Assembly: GCA_031276235.1 (NCBI GenBank)
Contig: JAISNL010000002.1
Location: 1 to 51,810 of the forward strand
From: Prevotellaceae bacterium
GTDB taxonomy: Bacteria > Bacteroidota > Bacteroidia > Bacteroidales > UBA932
Length of the DNA stretch: 51,810 nucleotides
Direction of reading: 5' to 3'
Part shown: piece by piece, positions 45,033-51,810 of the stretch
How the letters are laid out: every line of letters starts with the position of its first letter
How positions within the stretch are numbered: the first letter of the stretch is position 1
Position numbers and translations under genes: made by a program
The notes under the pieces: generated by a model
Databases searched by the model: none
The model's input: the letters and a program-made list of their open reading frames with translations, nothing else
What the model was told of the DNA's origin: nothing

Positions 45033-48000
45033 TCAATCTGCTACTTTTTCCACAATATTGTAATCAACATACCACAAAAAGCCGCTGACGTTTTTATAGT
45101 TCATTTCTTTCATCAATCGCGTATATTCCCTTACCTGCGTGTTGTAAGCCGTATTTTGTTTTCCAAATTTGAAATCAACTATTATTGTATTTTCATCATC
45201 TGTCATCACTCTGTCGGGACGTTTTGTGATGACTTCGCCCTTATCGTTTTTTGTAATAATGGCACATTCTCTGTAAAGTCTGTACATTCCGGAATACCAT
45301 CGCTCTACATGTGATTTTGTAATTGCGTCAACAACAAAATCTTTTAATTCCTGTTTGTTGCCTTGCCGTATAATTCCATCAAACTGAAATTTATCAACAG
45401 CCGAATTTATATCATTTTGAGTTTGTATTTCGGCAAAAATACGATGCAAAAGTTTACCTCTGTTCACAGGTATCATATTATATATTGTTTCCTCATCGGC
45501 GTTTTCTGTAAAACGGCGCGTAAAATCAGATTGTATGAATGCGTTTCTGTAATTGTGCGACACAAATGGCACTGCCAGTGATTGAGGCTGCATATTGAGT
45601 TTGTTTTCGCTTGTGCGGGCGGTGATATTTGCTGTAGCAACAATTTTGCCTGATGTAAAATTTTCATTGCCCAGCGCCGAACATATTACGCTTGATACAC
45701 TGTTTTTCTTATCGTCTGTTTCGTGTTTTGCGAGTATTATCAAATTATTTTTTGCCCGTGTTGTGGCAACATACAAAATATTGATATTATCCACGCACAG
45801 TTGCATTGTTTCGTTTTTATATTCATCGTAAAATATGGAATTTTTTGCTTTGCTCACATATTTTATCGGAATAAGACCTGTTTCGGAAAACGGCTCTGCG
45901 TCTGTTTCGCACCAAATGTAATTACTGCCTTCTGCGCCTAATGTCCAATCGCAAAAAGGGATAATAACTGAATGAAATTCCAAACCTTTTGCTTCATGTA
46001 TTGTCATTATTCTTATTCCATCCATTTCATTGCTTATTCCAATAGTTTCTTTGAACATACAGGTTTCCCAATGTTCTATAAATTTCAATATATCGGCTGT
46101 CTCCATGCTTAAATATTCATGCACCTTATCCAAAAACGAAAACATGTATTCTGCATTTTCATCAAGTTTTTTAATATCGAAAATCATATAAATTTTTTCA
46201 ATCAACTCGTACAGCGGAGTTAATTTAAGCGTTTCGGCTGTTTTCTCAAATTCGTCGGGTAATAATTTTTTTACATCGCCGCTAAATATTTCATGGTTTG
46301 CAACATTGTTACCGATAATATTTTTTTGATAACAAAATGCCAAATCAGCTTGAGCAACAGTATTTTCTGAATTTGTTAAAACACGCAGAGCATTTATAAT
46401 CATATTAATTGCAATAGATGAATTAAAATTAAACGTTTTGCTCGAAACCAAATTGTAGCAATAATTTTTGTCGGGATTCTGCCGTTTATATTTTTCAAAG
46501 CGGCAGGCAATTTGTTTTGTATGGTCATTTTTGCGCACAAGAATTGCAATATCCGAAGCCTTAACACCATTGGATTGCAGCGTTTCCACATTATTTATCA
46601 AACTGTTGAATACCTCTTCTTCGTAGTCGGTTTGTTCTAAAAGTTCAACCGAAACAAATCCTGAAACCTTGCGTTTACATTCCTGCATTATATCGGCATA
46701 CGCCTTTTGCAAATCATCACAGTTTTCGTTATATTCGAGTTGATATTCGGCTTGCAGCATATCAACAATTTTGGGAAATAAACTGTTGTTAAATTCAACT
46801 ATATCCTTTGCGCTGCGCCACGAATTGCTAAGTGTTTTTACAACAGGATTAAAAGAATGAAGTTTGTTGTTGTTTTCAATATTGTTAAGAATTTGCCAAT
46901 TACCGTTTCGCCATCTGTATATTGCCTGTTTCACATCGCCAACAATTAAATTGCCGTAACCTTGCGACAGACATTCTATCAGTAAAGGTTCAAAATTTTG
47001 CCACTGCAATTGCGATGTATCCTGAAATTCGTCAATCATTATATGGCGTACTGTTGTTCCCGTTTTCTCGAAAATGAAAGATGTATCGTCATTCCCAATC
47101 ATTTTTGACAGCAAAACAGATGTGTCCGAAAGTAAGAAAATATTATTGTCGTTGCCATATTCGCGTATATATTTGAAAATGTCGCTCAAAAGTCCTAAAT
47201 TATTAATATTTTGAAGTATCAAATTGCAGGAATTTACAATTTTTGCCGATTCTGCGCGTTGCAATTCTGCTTTATGCAGCAACGAAATCAAAGTATTTTC
47301 AGCAAGTGCGGTAATTTGTGCAGTTTTTGTTTTATTTCTGCTCCATTTGCCTGCATCTTCAGCACAGTTTCTGACGTAGGTATTGAAGCAGTTTTCTTCT
47401 ATAAACTGCCCGTTGGCAAGTTTCGTAAAATATCCGTAAACGCCTTTGCCTGTGTAATAAAAATCATCAACAGCCAGACTGTTATTTTCAATGATTTTGA
47501 AAAATTGCGTTGCAAACTCTTTCATTTTTTCGGTTTCACACTCAATTATTTTGTCCAATTTTGCTTCATGCAGGCGTAAAAAATCCTTTTGAGCAAACCT
47601 GTCATACACCTCGTCCTGATGCGATTTCAATTTTTCGGAAATGATATTTTTATAAAATTTTTCTATGTCATCAGCAATTTTCCAGCTTTTGTTTTCTTCA
47701 ATTTTACGATTCACATATTCGCGCAGCCACCGAAACAGATCGCTGTTTTCGTTTGCATTTTCCATCATCAGAGCGATTGCGTTTTTCAATATTTCATCAT
47801 CATTCAGACTGACGTTGAAACCTGCGCCAATGCCAAGTTCTTTTGCCATATTTCGCAAAATCGACTGAAAAAAACTGTCGATAGTTTCAACTCTGAATTT
47901 TCCGTAGTCGTGCAATATCAGCGTCAATGCCAAAGCCGCCTGACGGCAAACTTCTTCTTCCGATTTTTGAGTTTCATCGCACACGGTTTGCATATAACGC

Positions 48001-48209
48001 TGCGATTCGTCAAGTTTTTTTGACAGTCCGTAAAGTTCGCTGACAATTCTCGTTTTCATTTCGGCAGTCGCTTTGTTTGTAAATGTTACAGCCAAAATAT
48101 TTCTATATGATTTCGGATTTTCTATCAATAATTTTATGTATTCAACAGACAATCGAAAAGTTTTTCCCGAGCCGGCAGACGCCTTGTACACTGTAAGTCC
48201 TGATTCCAT
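45033..48209 (-). CDS. UvrD/Rep-type helicase-nuclease, AddA/RecB-like
   Basis: 1058 residues. The superfamily 1 helicase motif I is YKASAGSGKTFRLSVEYIKL (Walker A near residues 10-18), motif Ia is LAVTFTNKATAEMKTRI, and motif II is HIMIDEFQDTSQLQWQNF. Motif V/VI-like parts are IRIMTIHEAKGLEFHSVIIP and NILYVATTRAKNNLIIL. The C-terminal RecB-type nuclease has GEVITKRPDRVMTDDENTII, VDFKFG (catalytic D-x-K) and QVREYTRLMKEM (Q-xxx-Y). It would resect double-strand breaks with a partner subunit; AddB is not in the window. The single-gene promoter is at 48242-48249. It is near the family's size in Bacteroidota. Confidence 0.88.
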   Translation of the reverse strand: MESGLTVYKASAGSGKTFRLSVEYIKLLIENPKSYRNILAVTFTNKATAEMKTRIVSELYGLSKKLDESQRYMQTVCDETQKSEEEVCRQAALALTLILHDYGKFRVETIDSFFQSILRNMAKELGIGAGFNVSLNDDEILKNAIALMMENANENSDLFRWLREYVNRKIEENKSWKIADDIEKFYKNIISEKLKSHQDEVYDRFAQKDFLRLHEAKLDKIIECETEKMKEFATQFFKIIENNSLAVDDFYYTGKGVYGYFTKLANGQFIEENCFNTYVRNCAEDAGKWSRNKTKTAQITALAENTLISLLHKAELQRAESAKIVNSCNLILQNINNLGLLSDIFKYIREYGNDNNIFLLSDTSVLLSKMIGNDDTSFIFEKTGTTVRHIMIDEFQDTSQLQWQNFEPLLIECLSQGYGNLIVGDVKQAIYRWRNGNWQILNNIENNNKLHSFNPVVKTLSNSWRSAKDIVEFNNSLFPKIVDMLQAEYQLEYNENCDDLQKAYADIMQECKRKVSGFVSVELLEQTDYEEEVFNSLINNVETLQSNGVKASDIAILVRKNDHTKQIACRFEKYKRQNPDKNYCYNLVSSKTFNFNSSIAINMIINALRVLTNSENTVAQADLAFCYQKNIIGNNVANHEIFSGDVKKLLPDEFEKTAETLKLTPLYELIEKIYMIFDIKKLDENAEYMFSFLDKVHEYLSMETADILKFIEHWETCMFKETIGISNEMDGIRIMTIHEAKGLEFHSVIIPFCDWTLGAEGSNYIWCETDAEPFSETGLIPIKYVSKAKNSIFYDEYKNETMQLCVDNINILYVATTRAKNNLIILAKHETDDKKNSVSSVICSALGNENFTSGKIVATANITARTSENKLNMQPQSLAVPFVSHNYRNAFIQSDFTRRFTENADEETIYNMIPVNRGKLLHRIFAEIQTQNDINSAVDKFQFDGIIRQGNKQELKDFVVDAITKSHVERWYSGMYRLYRECAIITKNDKGEVITKRPDRVMTDDENTIIVDFKFGKQNTAYNTQVREYTRLMKEMNYKNVSGFLWYVDYNIVEKVAD

Positions 48210-48241
48210 TGATTTTATTTTAAATTTAATGCAAATTTTTA

Positions 48242-48249
48242 CAAAGATA
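48242..48249 (-). promoter_or_regulatory. -7 promoter element of the helicase-nuclease gene
   Basis: TATCTTTG on the minus strand, 33 bp before the ATG. Confidence 0.5.
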
Positions 48250-48330
48250 AAAATAAAACGTCATTTTTCATTTGCCGCTCATTAATAATTAGCCGTTCAC
48301 TGCCGCGAAATTAGTTGAAAGTTGAGAGTT

Positions 48331-48439
48331 TCTGGATTGCTTCGCTACGCTCGCAATGACGAACAAACCACGCAAAACGTCATTGCGAGGAGCGCAACGA
48401 CGAAGCAACCGAAGCGCAGTTCGGCGTAGCCAATCCAGA
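48331..48439. repeat. REP-like palindromic intergenic repeat, copy 3
   Basis: It opens TCTGGATTGCTTCGCTACGC and closes GGCGTAGCCAATCCAGA. It is the longest copy of the family also at 547-650 and 5050-5131. The flanks are near-identical direct repeats (AAATTAGTTGAAAGTTGAGA at 48308, AAATTAGTTGAAAGTTGAAA at 48448), which may be target duplications or part of the element. Confidence 0.7.
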
Positions 48440-48507
48440 AGAGCGAAGAAATTAGTTGAAAGTTGAAAGTTAAATTTTAAAAACCTTATTCCCATCTTAT
48501 TTTCCAA

Positions 48508-48648
48508 CAAAACAACATCAGTAGCATGGAGGTAAACACAGATAATAACCTTATTACATCATTAATCATAAAAAAATAATTCATAAAGAAATAATAAGCT
48601 AATAAGGTTATTATTTGTATTACATTTCATGCTACTGTGGTTGTTTTG
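48508..48648. repeat. 141-bp double inverted repeat (hairpin/MITE candidate)
   Basis: The outer arms at 48508-48528 and 48628-48648 (CAACATCAGTAGCATG against CATGCTACTGTGGTTG) match 19 of 21. The inner arms ATAATAACCTTATTA (48542-48556) and TAATAAGGTTATTAT (48600-48614) match perfectly over a 43-nt AT-rich loop. No promoter consensus is inside. It lies just before array C. Confidence 0.65.
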
Positions 48649-48684
48649 TTTTTTAAATTAGGTGAAAATAAGGTTTTCTCGACT

Positions 48685-48978
48685 TTCAACGTTGAAGTAT
48701 TTTTGTTAAACGTAGAAGTTATTTTCTTCAAACTCGAAGTTATTTTCTTCGAACTCGAAGTTATTTTCTTCGAACTCGAGGTTATTTTCTTCGAACTCGA
48801 AGTTATTTTCTTCAAACTCGAAGTTATTTTCTTCAAACTCGAAGTTATTTTCTTCAAACTCGAGGTTATTTTCTTCAAATTCGAAGTTATTTTCTTCGAA
48901 CTCGAAGTTATTTTCTTCAAACTCGAAGTTATTTTCTTCGAACTCGAAGTTATTTTCTTCGAACTCGAAGTTATTTTC
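48685..48978. repeat. Tandem array, 14 units of 21 bp (array C)
   Basis: The units run TTC(A/G)AACTCGAAGTTATTTTC, with two degenerate units first (TTCAACGTTGAAGTATTTTTG, TTAAACGTAGAAGTTATTTTC). The CTTCGA-AC-TCGAAG core is a perfect palindrome in many units. The first degenerate unit's TTCAACGTTGAA resembles the early units of array A (TTAGACGTTGAA). Frames are open on both strands because 21 is divisible by three. I do not call a gene. The rest of 48979-49113 is empty. Confidence 0.9.
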
Positions 48979-49113
48979 TATTATTTTATGATATATCAAT
49001 AAGTCGCAGAGTTATAAAGAGTGCGACTGATCATTAAAATCATTCACTGATAACAGGCAACTTTAATGACTGTCAGGTAACAACTGTTGATTATGACATT
49101 ACCAAAAAAAAAA

Positions 49114-49136
49114 CCGACAAGAGAATATTTTGTCGG
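49114..49136 (-). terminator. Rho-independent terminator of the S46 peptidase gene
   Basis: CCGACAA (49114-49120) pairs with TTGTCGG (49130-49136). In the minus direction a long T run follows. It lies 83 bp past the peptidase stop. A plus-strand TTTTTT also follows, so it is bidirectional. Confidence 0.75.
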
Positions 49137-49218
49137 CTTTTTTCCATTCATTGCTACTATTCGTTTGCAACTGAATTATTTTATGCAAATGATAAATGAC
49201 GGATGCTTTGCAAACTGA

Positions 49219-51375
49219 TTATTTTACGATTGTCATTTCGCTAATAAGATGTTTTGCTCCGGCATATTTGTCAATAATAAACAGTACGTATCTAATATCT
49301 ACGTTTATACAGCGTTGCAGATTGGGTTCAAAACAAATATCGCCGCTCATGGATTCCCAGTTGCCGTCGAATGCCAAGCCTGTAAGTTCGCCGTTGGCAT
49401 TCATTACGGGGCTTCCTGAATTGCCTCCTGTAATGTCGTTTGTAGAAAGAAATGCTATAGGCAAATTCCCGTTTTTCATTGCATATATGCCGTAATCTTT
49501 TGTTTTGTACAAATCTTTTAGACGTTGAGGCACTTCAAATTCAAAAAGATTATCGGCGTCTTCCTTTTGCATCACTCCGTCTATCGTGGTGATGTAATCA
49601 TAATGAACGGCATCTGCCGGATAATAATCCTGCACTGTTCCGTAGGTCAGTCTCATTGTAGAGTTTGCATCCGGATACATTGTTTTGTTGCCTGCGTTCA
49701 TTTCCAGCAGCCCGCTTTCGTACAGACGGCGACCTTTGTTGTATCTCTCGTTTATGGGTTGTGTCAGATGACGGAATCCGTCAGATGTTTTCATAAGCGA
49801 TGAATATATTTGAGATGCCAAATCTTTTGCCAGTGTTTCCTCGTCAAGATTCTCAAGATACGCTTCCATTTTTTCTTTGTCGCAAAATATTGATGTTGCA
49901 AACAGGTTATCTACAAATTTGTTTACATCGCCGTTGTAAAGGCTGTCGATTTGGGCAAAACATTCGGGATAATATCTGGCATCCGAGTTTTCGATGAAAT
50001 CTTTGAAAAGCGCTTTTGTGATTTTCAAATCGGTAGGTTTGTTATAATCTTTGAAAAACGATTCTGTTGTTTCTTTCAAATCGTTAATCATTTCAGATCT
50101 GCTTTCTGCGCTGGTATCTTTTTTTATTTGCGCTACATAACGGTTGATAATATATGCATTTTCTACAATTTCTGAATTTAGAATGGCTTCGTTGTAATAC
50201 ATTTTTATTTTTTGGTATTCGGCTCTGTCGGCGACAGCCTGTTCTATCAAGGTCAAGGCTTCTCCGTATTTTGTTTTTCGGGCTTCGTTTGCATTTACCC
50301 ATGCTGTAAAATCGCGTTCTTCCTGTTGCTTTTTCTCATAAACTTTCAATCGTTTCAAGGCTTTGTTCATTCCTATCGAATTTTTCCAGTAGTTGCTTAT
50401 GCCTGCATGTTTTGATGCGTACTGAATACGGACTTTTCTGTCTGCTTCCATATCCTGTTTCATCAGGTCTAAAAGAATACCTCGAATGTGAATACGGTTT
50501 GCATTTGATATGTTCATGCGTTCGTCCACTTCCCACGAAGTCATATATCGCTGGGTGCGTCCGGGGTATCCCATAATCATTGCAAAATCGTTTTTTTGAA
50601 CTCCTTTTATCGAAATTTTCAGGTGCTGTTTGGGTTTGTACGGCACGTTGTCGGGCGAATAGTCTGCGGGATTTCCATCTTTGTCGGCGTAAACGCGGAA
50701 CATCGAAAAGTCGCCTGTATGGCGAGGCCACATCCAGTTGTCGGTATCGCCTCCAAATTTTCCTATTGACGATGGCGGCGCTCCTACCATGCGTACGTCA
50801 TTATAAATCCTGTAAACTATCAGATAATAAACATTGCCTGCATAAAAACTCGACACTGTGGCTCTTATATTTTTCAACCCGTCATATTTTGCCGTCAATT
50901 CTCTTATTTTTTTTTCGGCGGCGGCTTGCCTGTCTGTTTCGGTTTCCGTGCCTGCCGTTGCCGCATTTATTGAGTCGGTAACATCTTCAAAACTTTCGAG
51001 AAAATAAACTGCAAGCCCCGGCGTTGGCAGTTCATCGCTACGCGACATTGCCCAAAATCCATCTTTTAGATAATCATGTTCAACAGAACTGTGTTGCTGT
51101 ATCGATGAATATCCGCAATGATGATTTGTGAGAATCAAGCCTTCAGCCGAAACAAGTTCGCCTGTACAGCCTCCGCCAAAAATTACTATTGCATCTTTCA
51201 AACTCGAATTGTTGATGCTGTATATTTGTTCGGCGGTAAGTCTTACTCCTAATTTTTTCATTTCGGGGAAACCGATTTGTTTCAACAGCGGCAAAAGCCA
51301 CATTCCCTCATCGGCTCTGAGTGCAGACCCGAGCAGCAAATTCATTGCTAAACATAGTGTAATTATTCTTTTCAT
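49219..51375 (-). CDS. S46-family dipeptidyl-peptidase, DPP7-like
   Basis: 718 residues from ATG 51375 (MKRIITLCLAMNLLLGSALR, signal peptide). The frame continues 24 codons upstream into the promoter/MITE repeat and is rejected. The catalytic His is in LILTNHHCGYSSIQ (residues 85-86), and the Ser is in GGNSGSPVMNANGELTG. The following GLAFDGNWESMSGD has Gly where DPP11 enzymes have Arg. From family knowledge this predicts DPP7-type preference for hydrophobic rather than Asp/Glu P1 residues. It removes dipeptides from peptides in the periplasm, supporting amino-acid fermentation. Its promoter (51419-51426) lies in the duplicated 188-bp element. Confidence 0.92.
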   Translation of the reverse strand: MKRIITLCLAMNLLLGSALRADEGMWLLPLLKQIGFPEMKKLGVRLTAEQIYSINNSSLKDAIVIFGGGCTGELVSAEGLILTNHHCGYSSIQQHSSVEHDYLKDGFWAMSRSDELPTPGLAVYFLESFEDVTDSINAATAGTETETDRQAAAEKKIRELTAKYDGLKNIRATVSSFYAGNVYYLIVYRIYNDVRMVGAPPSSIGKFGGDTDNWMWPRHTGDFSMFRVYADKDGNPADYSPDNVPYKPKQHLKISIKGVQKNDFAMIMGYPGRTQRYMTSWEVDERMNISNANRIHIRGILLDLMKQDMEADRKVRIQYASKHAGISNYWKNSIGMNKALKRLKVYEKKQQEERDFTAWVNANEARKTKYGEALTLIEQAVADRAEYQKIKMYYNEAILNSEIVENAYIINRYVAQIKKDTSAESRSEMINDLKETTESFFKDYNKPTDLKITKALFKDFIENSDARYYPECFAQIDSLYNGDVNKFVDNLFATSIFCDKEKMEAYLENLDEETLAKDLASQIYSSLMKTSDGFRHLTQPINERYNKGRRLYESGLLEMNAGNKTMYPDANSTMRLTYGTVQDYYPADAVHYDYITTIDGVMQKEDADNLFEFEVPQRLKDLYKTKDYGIYAMKNGNLPIAFLSTNDITGGNSGSPVMNANGELTGLAFDGNWESMSGDICFEPNLQRCINVDIRYVLFIIDKYAGAKHLISEMTIVK

Positions 51376-51418
51376 TGTGTAAATATTAATTTCATTTTTT
51401 TTAATATTAATTTCCGTG

Positions 51419-51426
51419 CAAAGATA
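51419..51426 (-). promoter_or_regulatory. -7 promoter element of the S46 peptidase, carried on the repeat
   Basis: TATCTTTG followed by C on the minus strand, with GTTG about 18 bp upstream as a -33 box. It lies 43 bp before the ATG. The identical element stands before the broken gene at 42044. Confidence 0.6.
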
Positions 51427-51451
51427 TATATTTTTGGTCTTTTTCAACCGA

Positions 51452-51569
51452 CTGTCCTGTAAAATTTGTATTTTTGCTCATGGCTTACCCTGTTTTTTAC
51501 TTATTACAAAGATAACCTTTTGAGCGGGGAAATTCAATATGCCCCGCTCCTTATTTTTTTACAGGACAG
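51452..51569 (-). mobile_element. MITE derived from the left end of an IS4-type element, copy 2
   Basis: The same 118-bp unit as 41870-41987 (CTGTCCTGTAAAA/TTTTACAGGACAG ends), on the minus strand. It again includes the MSKNTNFTGQ start of a transposase. Confidence 0.75.
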
Positions 51570-51574
51570 TAATG

Positions 51575-51645
51575 AAAAAAAATATTTGTTGCAGAGATTT
51601 TATAGATATGTTTAACCGAAGCCGATTAAATACAATTCTAAATAG
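51575..51645 (-). repeat. IS-end fragment shared with 8726-8795
   Basis: Read leftward from 51645: TATTTAGAATTGTATTTAAT, then GGCTTCGGTTAAACATATCT, ending in a T run. It matches 8726-8795 at about 93%. The IS4-type MITE lies right beside it. Confidence 0.6.
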
Positions 51646-51665
51646 TCCCTCCTTACCAATCGAAT

Positions 51666-51810
<145 letters not shown>

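Larger units (their letters stand above)
51390..51577 (-). repeat. 188-bp repeat (MITE plus promoter), copy 2
   Basis: Reverse-complement copy of 41862-42049 with two differences. Its inner end abuts the S46 peptidase start region. Confidence 0.9.

Noticed and set aside
48637-49002. Forward and reverse ORFs through array C (VIFFELE, EENNFEF, KKITSSS)
   Set aside because: Three frames are open at once through a 21-bp repeat, with no start context or non-repeat domain.
51376-51447. N-terminal 24-residue extension of the S46 peptidase
   Set aside because: It runs over the promoter and repeat. The signal peptide begins at 51375.

Overview
The window looks like a low-GC chromosome segment from a Bacteroidales-type Bacteroidota. 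The evidence is: a TonB-dependent receptor next to a DUF4249 lipoprotein, a SprE/PorW-type gliding/type IX secretion lipoprotein, an S46 dipeptidyl-peptidase, class I fumarase, ATP-dependent PEP carboxykinase, weak Shine-Dalgarno sites, and many promoters of the Bacteroidota form TTTG-N19-21-TAnnTTTG. Core genes are intact, but most longer intergenic spaces hold IS relics, MITEs or short tandem repeats. This suggests a host-associated or otherwise IS-rich lineage. All family names come from reading the translations; no database search was run.

Layout. 1-461 (-) is the start of a type II restriction-modification protein that runs off the window. 757-3863 (-) is a TonB receptor plus DUF4249 lipoprotein pair. 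Upstream of it lie a 29-unit, 21-bp tandem array (4054-4662) and a 155-bp segment bounded by perfect 29-bp inverted repeats with a consensus promoter inside (4816-4970). This is a classic invertible promoter, drawn here pointing away from the receptor. 6063-8215 (+) is an ABC exporter pair. 9262-10758 holds a flavin-dependent oxidoreductase and an SMR exporter. 11204-19762 is a replication neighbourhood: dnaA and gyrA (+), a TPR protein (+), then dnaN, a DnaQ-like exonuclease and an FAH-family protein (-). 19852-23800 has a DUF4340-like protein (-), apt (+) and class I fumarase (-). 24090-26344 (+) is a cluster of an apparently intact IS1595-type transposase, a secreted gluzincin-type metalloprotease and a 64-residue ORF. 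It converges on ruvC and tilS (-).

28366-29173 is a nest of IS3 and ISAs1 relics, followed by tRNA-Ala(GGC) (-). 29737-32605 (+) is an operon of a lipoprotein, a SPOR protein and a PurF homologue. pckA (-) follows. The region 34700-34965 carries its own promoter and a nested long-stem RNA that I read as a 6S-like ncRNA candidate. 35107-38691 (+) has a membrane protein, a peptide deformylase with a signal/lipoprotein leader, and a YgiQ-type radical SAM protein. 39112-41826 is SprE/PorW-like. A 188-bp element (MITE plus promoter) occurs at 41862 and, inverted, at 51390. It brackets a broken chimeric gene, ppiD, an AddA/RecB-like helicase-nuclease and an S46 dipeptidyl-peptidase.

The two most interesting themes are (1) the invertible promoter upstream of the TonB/DUF4249 operon and (2) a recurring class of intergenic tandem arrays with 21, 22 or 23 bp units at four loci, several with a palindrome in every unit. 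The arrays look like DNA- or RNA-level devices rather than proteins. The ncRNA at 34.8 kb and the exported deformylase also deserve follow-up.
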